Shown: positions 6,969-12,925 of the stretch, in pieces
Layout of the letters: each line of letters starts with the position of its first letter
Numbering within the stretch: position 1 is the stretch's first letter
Source of the DNA: a virus
Strand: one strand, 5' to 3'
DNA length: 34,418 bases
Virus record (IMG/VR): IMGVR_UViG_3300010151_000062
Location: 1-34,418 of that record
The notes under the pieces: generated by a model
What the model was told of the DNA's origin: nothing
What the model saw: only the letters and a program-made list of their open reading frames with translations
Database searches by the model: none
Program-made: the position numbers and the translations under genes

Positions 6969-7180
6969 TATGCCCCCTCAGAAAAAGTAAGTCTTGTCAT
7001 ACGATTGTAACGCAACTCTACTTTCTCTCCTGGCTGCAGATCATCTTTGCTGATGTATGTGCCGCCACCAGTATGAAGCTGTGATTCATTAATGAAATCC
7101 TTACCTTCGTTCCATGCCTGGATTACGTCTTTCTTACTTTTGTAATCTCGGCCATATGCAGGAGATACGACAATATTCAT
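6968..7180 (-). CDS. Hypothetical phage protein, 70 residues
   Basis: It opens MNIVVSPAYGRDYKSKKDVIQAWNEGKDFI. The stretch AYGRDYKSKK ... DWNxGKDF is shared by small proteins in many unrelated phages, all uncharacterised. The second half (GGGTYISKDDLQPGEKVELRYNRMTRL) looks like a small beta-barrel or SH3-like segment. AGGAG precedes the start at 8 nt, and the stop overlaps the next gene. Expressed with the early small-gene string. Confidence 0.7.
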   Translation of the reverse strand: MNIVVSPAYGRDYKSKKDVIQAWNEGKDFINESQLHTGGGTYISKDDLQPGEKVELRYNRMTRLTFSEGA

Positions 7181-7191
7181 AGGTTTGGCTC

Positions 7192-7641
7192 CTATAAGTT
7201 TAGTAACGCGTTAATTTTGTCTTGTGTTGCTGGTGTAATCTCGACAGATTTAATGTCTTGGCCTCCTTTCTTCTGTCGCTTAGGTTTACGGTGGGCTTCG
7301 TGTTTTGGACTTGTGATGTAGAAATCTTTATCCTTAAGTCCAAGATCAAAAAGCATTGGTTCAGTAATGCACAATATCTTGGTGTCACGAAATTCCCCTG
7401 CTTGTTCACAGCGGTAACGCCATCCTTCAGAAGCAGGAATTGCATCGAGAACTCTTATATTTTTCTTTACTCCAAATTCATTCATACGTTGGAGTATTTG
7501 GCCAACTTTAAAGTATGGCGTAGTTCTCGATACTAATTCTTGCTTGATGCTTTTAGATTCTTCCTTCAAAGCATCAATTTCAGTAGCAATATCTAAAAGT
7601 CTCTGTTGAAGAGTACTTTTGAGCGTGTCTTGCAGTATCAT
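7192..7641 (-). CDS. Coiled-coil protein with a C-terminal decapeptide tag, 149 residues
   Basis: The frame is open from 7710, but GGGAG 7 nt before the ATG at 7641 (MILQDTLKSTLQQRLL) makes that the likely start. Residues ~5-38 form a coiled coil (LLDIATEIDALKEESKSIKQEL), followed by an alpha/beta segment (YFKVGQILQRMNEFGVKKNIRVLDAIP) and a basic stretch (HRKPKRQKKGGQ). The protein ends QDKINALLNL, nearly identical to the tail of the cytosine methyltransferase-like protein although the rest is unrelated. It is the first gene of the main leftward operon, directly after the repeat-rich control region. Function unknown. Confidence 0.68.
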   Translation of the reverse strand: MILQDTLKSTLQQRLLDIATEIDALKEESKSIKQELVSRTTPYFKVGQILQRMNEFGVKKNIRVLDAIPASEGWRYRCEQAGEFRDTKILCITEPMLFDLGLKDKDFYITSPKHEAHRKPKRQKKGGQDIKSVEITPATQDKINALLNL

Positions 7642-7707
7642 GGGTTGGCTCCCGTATGAGGTATAGATACAATCTAACACTAATACCTTGCAAAAATCGT
7701 GCCAAGT

Positions 7708-7736
7708 CATAAGTTGTTGTTTTTATTGGACTTATG
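7708..7736 (+). repeat. R element copy 1 (TAAGTC-N13-GACTTA family)
   Basis: CATAAGT ... ACTTATG with a 15-nt spacer containing TTGTTTTTATT. It lies 67 nt upstream of the leftward gene start at 7641 and is the most divergent of the four directly repeated copies. Confidence 0.7.
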
Positions 7737-7759
7737 CACTTTACATAACACAAAAAAAC

Positions 7760-7773
7760 CTCAGATTTCTGAG
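7760..7773. repeat. P palindrome copy 1 (CTCAGATTTCTGAG)
   Basis: 6-bp arms around TT. It lies 11 nt before R copy 2, and a second P copy lies just after that R copy. Confidence 0.7.
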
Positions 7774-7784
7774 ACAATTATACC

Positions 7785-7809
7785 TAAGTCATTGTTTTTA
7801 TTAGACTTA
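7785..7809 (+). repeat. R element copy 2
   Basis: Perfect TAAGTC and GACTTA arms with the 13-nt spacer ATTGTTTTTATTA. It lies between P copies 1 and 2. Confidence 0.8.
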
Positions 7810-7816
7810 CGCAAGT

Positions 7817-7830
7817 CTCAAAAATCTGAG
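7817..7830. repeat. P palindrome copy 2 (one mismatch)
   Basis: CTCAAAAATCTGAG, the P palindrome with one arm base changed, 7 nt after R copy 2. Confidence 0.55.
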
Positions 7831-7848
7831 GAAGGTCTATAATTATCT

Positions 7849-7873
7849 TAAGTCCTTGTTTTTATTGAACTTA
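7849..7873 (+). repeat. R element copy 3
   Basis: TAAGTC, 13-nt spacer CTTGTTTTTATTG, AACTTA. It lies 64 nt after copy 2. Confidence 0.75.
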
Positions 7874-7913
7874 CATAACTATTAAACTTATGGTTTAACA
7901 GTTTACCCCAATT

Positions 7914-7938
7914 TAAGTCATTGTTTTTATTGGGTTTA
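7914..7938 (+). repeat. R element copy 4
   Basis: TAAGTC, spacer ATTGTTTTTATTG, degenerate right arm GGTTTA. It lies 65 nt after copy 3 and directly abuts the left arm of the 24-bp inverted repeat. Confidence 0.7.
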
Positions 7939-8103
7939 TGAAACTTTGAAACAATTAAACAATTAAACAGTGCCCTAATTCAAGAGCAAAAGACGAAGAG
8001 AAAACTAACTATTCTTTTATATAATATACATATATTTTTATATATATTTATATATACTCTTGTGTGAAGATCGAGCCCCTTGTTTAATTGTTTCAAAGTT
8101 TCA
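7939..8103. repeat. 24-bp perfect inverted repeat flanking an AT-rich core
   Basis: Arms 7939-7962 and 8080-8103 are exactly complementary, with 117 nt between. Each arm is itself built of short direct repeats (AATTAAAC twice on the left, TTTCAAAG twice on the right). Between them, 8015-8056 is A/T except one C. R copies 4 and 5 sit just outside the two arms, making the whole block nearly symmetric. Confidence 0.75.
8015..8056. other. 42-bp AT-only run (candidate DNA-unwinding element)
   Basis: 41 of 42 bases are A or T, mostly TA steps. Such tracts melt easily and are typical of origins. It lies centrally between the arms of the inverted repeat. Confidence 0.5.
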
Positions 8104-8111
8104 AAGTTTGC

Positions 8112-8136
8112 TAAGTCCTTTATTTACATAGACTTA
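8112..8136 (+). repeat. R element copy 5
   Basis: Perfect TAAGTC and GACTTA arms with spacer CTTTATTTACATA, a spacer subtype shared with copy 6 at 9391. It lies 8 nt outside the right arm of the inverted repeat. Confidence 0.78.
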
Positions 8137-8254
8137 ACTAAGTTTAAACTATTAAACCTTTGTTTAAAAGTAGAAAAATTCATTTTAGGCAAACTCAAAA
8201 TTCAAACTTACCGTATACGGATGATATATAAATGGATGATCCTGGCATACACAC

Positions 8255-8280
8255 AAAAAACCCCTGACCGAAGCCAGGGA
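8255..8280 (-). terminator. Rho-independent terminator with UUCG tetraloop ending the 8.3-9.1 kb leftward unit
   Basis: On the leftward strand the stem CCCUGGC-UUCG-GUCAGGG (7 bp, one G-U pair, C(UUCG)G loop) is followed by GUUUUUU. It lies 9 nt beyond the stop at 8290. This is the clearest terminator in the window and separates the two-gene unit from the main leftward operon. The rightward reading has only ATTTTATT after the stem and would be weaker. Confidence 0.9.
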
Positions 8281-8289
8281 TTTTATTGT

Positions 8290-8517
8290 CTACAATTTTA
8301 TATATATGTCTTGTTCTCTCAAGACACTCTTAAGTTTAGATTTTACTTTTAATCCATACCTAAGATACTCACATTGTTGTGGCGTGGCATCGGCTACTTT
8401 TACGTCTCTATGTGCGTTACGCCAATTATTGAAAGTTTGCAATTGACGCCACAGTTCGTATTCTGTAAGTGTATCAATGTGTGCATAGTCTTGTGATGTT
8501 TTAATTTCTGTGGTCAT
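8290..8517 (-). CDS. Hypothetical protein, 75 residues
   Basis: A small, mostly helical, basic protein (TLTEYELWRQLQTFNNWRNAHRDVK, then CEYLRYGLKVKSKLKSVLREQDIYIKL). It is the second and last gene of a short leftward unit: a hairpin lies upstream and a strong terminator directly downstream. AAGG precedes the ATG with slightly long spacing. Its basic charge and position next to the repeat elements would suit a DNA-binding regulator, but no helix-turn-helix is obvious and no family is recognised. Confidence 0.62.
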   Translation of the reverse strand: MTTEIKTSQDYAHIDTLTEYELWRQLQTFNNWRNAHRDVKVADATPQQCEYLRYGLKVKSKLKSVLREQDIYIKL

Positions 8518-8545
8518 GTGAAAAACCTTGCAAAGTAAAATAAAT

Positions 8546-8578
8546 GTGAAAGATAGGACAATTTGCCCTATCCTTCAC
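8546..8578 (-). other. 12-bp hairpin between the two genes of the 8.3-9.1 kb unit
   Basis: 8546-8557 and 8567-8578 pair with one mismatch around a 9-nt loop. On the leftward strand it is followed by AUUUAUUUUAC, so it may be a weak terminator or a processing site between the two genes. Confidence 0.5.
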
Positions 8579-8593
8579 ACTTATAAGAGTATC

Positions 8594-9097
8594 CTATAAG
8601 GCAGCCATTGCAGCTTGTGCGGCTGCTGTTTCTTCCTTCCAGCGCGCAAAATAATCTGGGTAGTCAGATTTTAGACGGTTAATCTCTGCATCTGACGCTG
8701 CATCTTCGGCAGCAGCAATTGCAGAAATTAGGTCTTTCTTGAAAGTTTCAAATCTGTACGAGGGTACGCCAGACGGCCAACGTCCATCGTGTTCCAGACT
8801 GTGCGCGTGGTTTAAACCTATGCAAATTCTATAGGCCAATGAAGGGAAAGAGATATGATCTGGAGCGTCTAGAGTATTATCCCAATGACTACGAAATGCA
8901 TCATCTAGAGCTTCAATCAATTCAGTCACATTCACGTTGTTCTCATTGTCACGTGAAATTCTGGCGATAGGATACTCAATAACTCTACCGCTAGGGGTGG
9001 TAATTTCTTCACCCCCCTTAGTCGATACGTGTTGACGTACGGTAAAATCGTTGTGCTCAACTACTATTGCAAGGTCTTCGAATTTACTGCGTGCCAT
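8594..9097 (-). CDS. Hypothetical protein, 167 residues, first leftward gene after the divergent region
   Basis: The start is placed at ATG 9097 (MARSKFEDLAIVVEH). The frame also allows GTG 9109, and neither has a ribosome binding site, so initiation may be leaderless or unusual. The N-terminal part looks beta-rich (VEHNDFTVRQHVSTKGGEEITTPSGRVIEYPIARISRD), followed by helical segments and an Ala/Glu-rich tail (WKEETAAAQAAMAAL). No family recognised. As the first gene leftward from the divergent control region, it is likely an early protein and a candidate binder of the nearby repeats, though nothing in its sequence proves DNA binding. Confidence 0.68.
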   Translation of the reverse strand: MARSKFEDLAIVVEHNDFTVRQHVSTKGGEEITTPSGRVIEYPIARISRDNENNVNVTELIEALDDAFRSHWDNTLDAPDHISFPSLAYRICIGLNHAHSLEHDGRWPSGVPSYRFETFKKDLISAIAAAEDAASDAEINRLKSDYPDYFARWKEETAAAQAAMAAL

Positions 9098-9390
9098 AAC
9101 AAAAACCACTTTCGTTATTGAGTAGGCAGTTGATAAATCTATTGTGGCGTATAAAGTACCTAAACGGATTGTTTAAGTAGACCTTATATTTATCGCTGTT
9201 GTATAGGTATTCAGTCCTGTTAAGACTCCATCGCATCCCATACTTATCACTTATTTAATTTTTAAGGTCGCTACCCTGTATTGTGCTTAGCTTGTTTAGT
9301 CCTTGTTTTAGAGTTTCTTTCTCCTACCCCTTACCAAGCTAATACAGTGCCAGGCATACACAATATTGATATTTATTTATACTTTTCTCT

Positions 9391-9415
9391 TAAGTCTTTT
9401 ATTTACATACACTTA
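9391..9415 (+). repeat. R element copy 6
   Basis: TAAGTC, spacer TTTTATTTACATA, CACTTA. The spacer is nearly the same as in copy 5 (8112), over 1.2 kb away. Confidence 0.7.
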
Positions 9416-9480
9416 TGCACCTTTATATACATACTTTTTTTATTAGTGTATATATGTGCACTACTCTATGTATGCCATAC

Positions 9481-9494
9481 CTCAGATTTCTGAG
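9481..9494. repeat. P palindrome copy 3
   Basis: Exact CTCAGATTTCTGAG, identical to copy 1. It is followed 13 nt later by R copy 7. Confidence 0.75.
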
Positions 9495-9507
9495 GGTAAA
9501 AAACACC

Positions 9508-9532
9508 TAAGTATATGATTATATTAGACTTA
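9508..9532 (+). repeat. R element copy 7
   Basis: TAAGTA, 13-nt AT-rich spacer, GACTTA. It lies between P copies 3 and 4, the same arrangement as at 7760-7830. Confidence 0.7.
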
Positions 9533-9549
9533 CAGTATTCTGCGGTATT

Positions 9550-9563
9550 GTCAGATTTCTGAG
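9550..9563. repeat. P palindrome copy 4 (one mismatch)
   Basis: GTCAGATTTCTGAG, 17 nt after R copy 7. Only the first base differs from the exact palindrome. Confidence 0.65.
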
Positions 9564-9601
9564 GGGTACGCTGCGGCAAGAATAGTGCACTTTTGTTCAG
9601 G

Positions 9602-9623
9602 TTGACGGATGGTCCGCTATACT
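9602..9623 (+). promoter_or_regulatory. Promoter-like site A, similar to the site at 9944
   Basis: TTGACG, 10 nt, then TATACT. The inner words GGTC and CGCTATA are shared with site B. The spacing is too short for a standard sigma-70 promoter (about 17 nt), so it may be a phage-specific promoter or binding site rather than a -35/-10 pair. Confidence 0.35.
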
Positions 9624-9661
9624 TTATTATATAGGGGTAAACTTTAGTTAATTATGCGCTA

Positions 9662-9898
9662 CGTTTGTATACCTGACAGAATCTTTGTTTGATAGTGCAT
9701 GCAGTTGTTTGGTATACTGAACATATGTATGGCACAGTGAAGTGTATGGCTTGTCGAACGGTTGGTTGGTATACTGAACGGTTGATTGGTACTTTATACG
9801 GTTGGTTGGTATGTGCGGCAAATGATAGGGTCGGCCAACGGATGTTCGGTATGCCAGGCATTTGTTCGGTTAGGCAACCAGTTGTTCGATGCGCCAAA
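9662..9898 (+). repeat. Degenerate tandem array with ~20-bp period, about 11-12 units
   Basis: Clear 20-bp units start at 9702, 9722, 9759, 9779, 9799, 9819 and 9839, with shorter or longer units at 9742 (17), 9859 (19) and 9878 (21) and weaker ones before 9702. The approximate unit is CGGTTGTTCGGTATRCYGAA; the TTG-T-x-GGTA part is best kept. There are no unique spacers, so it is not CRISPR. A 20-bp period places every site on the same face of the helix, as expected for cooperative protein binding. Confidence 0.72.
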
Positions 9899-9943
9899 CT
9901 CCCCAGGGCCGGGGGGCACATCCACATTAAAATTATGATGATT

Positions 9944-9964
9944 TTGACTTGGTCACGCTATAAT
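9944..9964 (+). promoter_or_regulatory. Promoter-like site B, upstream of the late operon
   Basis: TTGACT, 9 nt, then TATAAT, 60 nt before the first rightward start. It shares the word order TTGAC ... GGTC(A)CGCTATA with site A. The spacing is non-canonical, and no proper -35 sits 16-18 nt from TATAAT. It is a candidate late promoter. Confidence 0.4.
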
Positions 9965-10023
9965 TTTGAAAAAATTCAAAAAGTGAATAATTTCGGTTGG
10001 CGAATTTAAGGCTGCGATAAACG

Positions 10024-12009
10024 ATGGCACAACGCGAATCTATAATGGATCTCATCAATAGGCTAGGTGTAGAGAAATCCGACCCTAGGTTACGTATGGA
10101 TCCTTATAACTATCCTAGTGGTGCTCCCGATGTGGTCGCACAATTCGGCTCGGGGTTGCAGGGTATGGGACAGCGTCTCGAGAGTAGTCTCCAAGCAGAA
10201 GACGATCTAGGACGATTTGCGGAACTCATACCCCGATGGTTCGCTGCTAACCCAGCGCAGAACATAGGCGCATTGTTGCAGATAAGAGAGCCTGAAGTAG
10301 AACAGTTGCGAGGTATGGCCGAAGAAGCAATCGCGGATCCGGTTGGGACTGCTCAGTCATTAGGCCAAGCAGGTATCGAAGCAGTGCAGGATCCGCTCGG
10401 GACGGCTGAACAAATGTCAGCACTCGAAATGTTAGGTGGAGGTAAAGCTCTAAGTAGTATCGCGAAACGCTTGGGACGTAAGGATGTAGAAGTGACTGAT
10501 GCGCTTGTGCGTGATGTGCAGCCTACTCGGAAAGGTCAGTTATCGCAGCAACTGTATGAGCAAGCCGTCGCACGAGGAGAGGTGCCTGGAGAATTAAGTA
10601 AAACTACTACTTACGCAAAGCGCATAGATCAACTACGTCGCATTGATGAGATACAGGATCTTCGCATGGAGATAGATCGTATAGATGCCGAAATCCCGTG
10701 GAATCAGCGTACACCTGAAGAATCAGCTCATGTGGCTAAACTAACAGAAGAAGTAATGCAACGTAAGGACGCTATTGATATTTCTGATGTAGATGATTAT
10801 TCTTCTATTCTTGGGGAACGTCCTTTACTTGAATCATTATCAAATCTGCCGCCTCAAGAGTTGGCCCGTATAGACCGAGCAGTTAATCAAGGCTTTAACA
10901 TTGATGCATTTCATGGGACTGCAGGTGATATAACAGACTTCGATCCGGGACTATTAGGTAAGACTACAGATGCGCCCAGTGCTAGGAAAGCATATTTCTT
11001 TAGTAGAGATGCAGATACTGCTAATTCTTATGCGCAGTATGCTGATGCTGCAGAGCTTGGACGTGTGACTAAGGAAGAATTAAGCGCACAGTTGCAGCCG
11101 CTCTTAGATAAACTACAGCAAGTTGACCAGCAACTGGCATCGCAACGTCAAAAAATAATGGATAGTTTTGGCGGATATGGACCTTCCCATATTCCAGCTT
11201 TTGATTATGATGCACATGCAAAACATGACGCAATTATGCATCGCGCTATAGATAATGATCCTAAAGTAAAAGCATTGGAAAAAGAGATAGATAATACAAA
11301 GCTTCAGATTGATTCTCAATATCAAAACATAATGCCCGTCAAGTTGCGCATGACTAATCCTTTAGTGCATGACTTTAAAGGTGAATCATACCGCGAGGTG
11401 TCGTACCACGATCTAATCCAGACAGCGAAGGATAAAGGTCACGACGGTGTTATAATGAAGAACACCACAGACGGTGGTCCGGTAACTGATATTTATGCAG
11501 TGTTCGAGCCTCAGCAGATCCGTTCTAGGTATGCAACGTTTGAGCCTGAACGTGCTCCTAGAGAAGTAGGGGATAAGCCATACACTGGTAAGGCATTAGA
11601 AGAAAAGACTCTTGAGTTGCAGCGGGATGTAGAATTTGCGTCTATTGAGGTAGACCAATTAAAAAGTGCAGCTTTAGACTTCATAGAAAAAAATGAAGGT
11701 CCGATATCTGCAATATTCCGAGAAGTTCTTGATGAGCAAGGAAATGTAAAAACTGGGCCTATTAAATTTTCTGGTCCTGTGACATATGCAGGCGCTGGGA
11801 CTCAAGTACAAAGGTCTCGTAAACGTATAACTGATGCAATTGAGTTTAAAGAAAAAGCAGAAAAAGAATTAGCAGACCTTATTAAAGGTAAGCTACGTAC
11901 TCCTAGAAAAACAGCCGGAGCTTCATACGTCCTCGCCGAAGCAGCGTTCCCGCTCGGGGGTATAACTGCTTCTATAGCTTATGACGTTAATCAACGTGGA
12001 GATAAATAA
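10024..12009 (+). CDS. ADP-ribosyltransferase (ART-PolyVal-like) domain protein, first gene of the late operon
   Basis: 661 residues. The N-terminal ~150 residues are low-complexity and helical. An ART fold follows: DAFHGTAGDITDFDPG (His297-Gly-Thr) in the NAD-binding position, RKAYFFSRD at 322-329 (Tyr-Phe-Phe-Ser), VKLRMTNPLVHDF at 439-451, GHDGVIMKN at 472-480 and YAVFEPQQIRSR at 491-502, with Glu495 near the usual catalytic acid. This order matches the ART domain of phage polyvalent proteins. A charged helical insertion (about 345-437) interrupts the fold. The C-terminal ~150 residues are helical and basic. Lying immediately upstream of packaging and head genes, it may be packaged and injected to modify host proteins, as T4 Alt is. 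The start codon has only AAGG at long spacing. Domain call good, role inferred. Confidence 0.78.
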   Translation: MAQRESIMDLINRLGVEKSDPRLRMDPYNYPSGAPDVVAQFGSGLQGMGQRLESSLQAEDDLGRFAELIPRWFAANPAQNIGALLQIREPEVEQLRGMAEEAIADPVGTAQSLGQAGIEAVQDPLGTAEQMSALEMLGGGKALSSIAKRLGRKDVEVTDALVRDVQPTRKGQLSQQLYEQAVARGEVPGELSKTTTYAKRIDQLRRIDEIQDLRMEIDRIDAEIPWNQRTPEESAHVAKLTEEVMQRKDAIDISDVDDYSSILGERPLLESLSNLPPQELARIDRAVNQGFNIDAFHGTAGDITDFDPGLLGKTTDAPSARKAYFFSRDADTANSYAQYADAAELGRVTKEELSAQLQPLLDKLQQVDQQLASQRQKIMDSFGGYGPSHIPAFDYDAHAKHDAIMHRAIDNDPKVKALEKEIDNTKLQIDSQYQNIMPVKLRMTNPLVHDFKGESYREVSYHDLIQTAKDKGHDGVIMKNTTDGGPVTDIYAVFEPQQIRSRYATFEPERAPREVGDKPYTGKALEEKTLELQRDVEFASIEVDQLKSAALDFIEKNEGPISAIFREVLDEQGNVKTGPIKFSGPVTYAGAGTQVQRSRKRITDAIEFKEKAEKELADLIKGKLRTPRKTAGASYVLAEAAFPLGGITASIAYDVNQRGDK

Positions 12010-12419
12010 TGCCAGGAATGGTTGATTCCCTAAATGTAATGGGACAGGAAGATGCAGCGTCGAATATCATGACGATCAATGGCCCGCAAGGTCCGATGCA
12101 GATAGATATCTCAGGTATGATGCCCGAAGATGCTGAAATGATTATAGCCGTCGCGCAAGATGCAGAAGAAGCGGGCGACCCTGAAACAAAAGCACAAATG
12201 ATGCAGCTCCTTCAGCAGTTACTCGGAGAATCGCAACAGTTTGGGATGCTTAATGATATGTCTTCTCTTGCGGACTCTAGAGGCGGGCCGAATATGATGA
12301 CTCCTGTAGGGAATGTTTCTCAGGGAGACATCGATGAGGCGCAAAGAAAAAAGGCTAGGGCTAGGCACCAACCATACACAGGACACGAGTCATCTCTTTA
12401 TCCGGGCATGAAATTTTAG
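12009..12419 (+). CDS. Hypothetical protein, 136 residues, Met/Gln-rich
   Basis: The ATG overlaps the previous stop (TAATG). The sequence is rich in Met, Gln and acidic residues (MMPEDAEMIIAVAQDAEEAGD, KAQMMQLLQQLLGESQQFGM) and ends in a basic, glycine-containing tail (KKARARHQPYTGHESSLYPGMKF). No domain recognised. Between the ART protein and terminase it could be a small virion or assembly protein translated together with the ART protein. Confidence 0.65.
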   Translation: MPGMVDSLNVMGQEDAASNIMTINGPQGPMQIDISGMMPEDAEMIIAVAQDAEEAGDPETKAQMMQLLQQLLGESQQFGMLNDMSSLADSRGGPNMMTPVGNVSQGDIDEAQRKKARARHQPYTGHESSLYPGMKF

Positions 12420-12424
12420 ATTAA

Positions 12425-12925
12425 ATGCGCGACCTCGGTAAATATAATAAGAACTCTGCCCCTACTGCGGAGTTAGTAAACGACAGAATGCTTGACGCAT
12501 CAGCGTTAGTGACAATGCTGGTGTATGAGGGAAAGACTGCAGCAGAAATAGCCAAAGCCCTGAACACTTCTGCGGCATCTGTAAAGCGTGAAATAGTTAA
12601 GCCGCGTGTTCAGGCTATGATAGACAAAGAGCAGACTAAGCGGTCAATGCTTATTGCTCATATACCTATCGCATCGTATTCAAATAGGCTAAGACGTCTA
12701 GAGGAAAACTATCAAGCAGCAGAGCATGAACAGAACCATGACATAATGCTTAAATGTTTAGCCCAAGCTCGCGAAGAGACTCGATTGATTGCAGTAGAAG
12801 AGAATGGTGAGTCTATGGCCACTGGGCCTCAGATTGTCGTTAATATTGATAAGTACGAAGCCGCGAATGAGTCTACAATAGATAAAGCGATGGAGGTCAT
12901 AGAAGATGGCGTGGGGATTACCTAA
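12425..12925 (+). CDS. terS: Probable terminase small subunit (HTH DNA-binding protein)
   Basis: 166 residues with a helix-turn-helix EGKTAAEIAKALNTSAASVKREI at about 39-61, then a helical region (SNRLRRLEENYQAAEHEQNHDIMLKCLAQAREETRL) suited to oligomerisation. Size, HTH at the N-terminus and position about 500 nt upstream of terminase large subunit fit TerS, which recognises the packaging site. Identification is by architecture and context, as TerS sequences diverge widely. No ribosome binding site is evident. The end overlaps the next gene by 20 nt. Confidence 0.6.
   Translation: MRDLGKYNKNSAPTAELVNDRMLDASALVTMLVYEGKTAAEIAKALNTSAASVKREIVKPRVQAMIDKEQTKRSMLIAHIPIASYSNRLRRLEENYQAAEHEQNHDIMLKCLAQAREETRLIAVEENGESMATGPQIVVNIDKYEAANESTIDKAMEVIEDGVGIT

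Larger units (their letters stand above)
7642..8254. other. Gene-free repeat-rich region: candidate replication origin and leftward promoter region
   Basis: About 610 bp with no supportable gene. It holds five copies of a 25-bp element TAAGTC-N13-GACTTA, two copies of a 14-bp palindrome, a 24-bp inverted repeat around a 42-bp almost pure A/T run, and many TTAAAC/GTTTAA words. A strong leftward terminator bounds it on the right, so the operon beginning at 7641 must be driven from here. The combination resembles an iteron-type origin with an unwinding element, but this is inference. Confidence 0.55.
9098..10023. other. Divergent intergenic control region, 926 bp
   Basis: It separates the leftward early arm from the rightward late operon. 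It holds R copies 6 and 7, P copies 3 and 4, two similar promoter-like sites, a ~20-bp tandem array, a GC-rich block around 9901-9918 in otherwise AT-rich DNA, and an imperfect hairpin with 8-bp arms at 9287-9294 and 9335-9342. Between 9098 and 9280 I see nothing convincing. Small open frames across 9652-10009 follow the tandem array and are not credible genes. Confidence 0.6.

Noticed and set aside
7580-7777. Leftward 65-residue frame across the start of the coiled-coil gene
   Set aside because: It overlaps the better supported start at 7641 in another frame and runs through R copy 1 and a P palindrome.
8080-8352. Rightward 90-residue frame
   Set aside because: It runs through the inverted repeat, the terminator and part of the leftward 75-residue gene; Phe/Leu/Lys/Ile composition only reflects AT-rich DNA.
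9662-9898. CRISPR array
   Set aside because: Units follow each other directly with no unique spacers, and no cas operon is present. The Cas4-like protein belongs to a recombination set.
9652-10009. Open frames on both strands across the tandem array (91 and 106 residues)
   Set aside because: They follow a 20-bp degenerate repeat, have Cys/Trp/Tyr-rich unlikely composition, no ribosome binding site, and exist on both strands at once.
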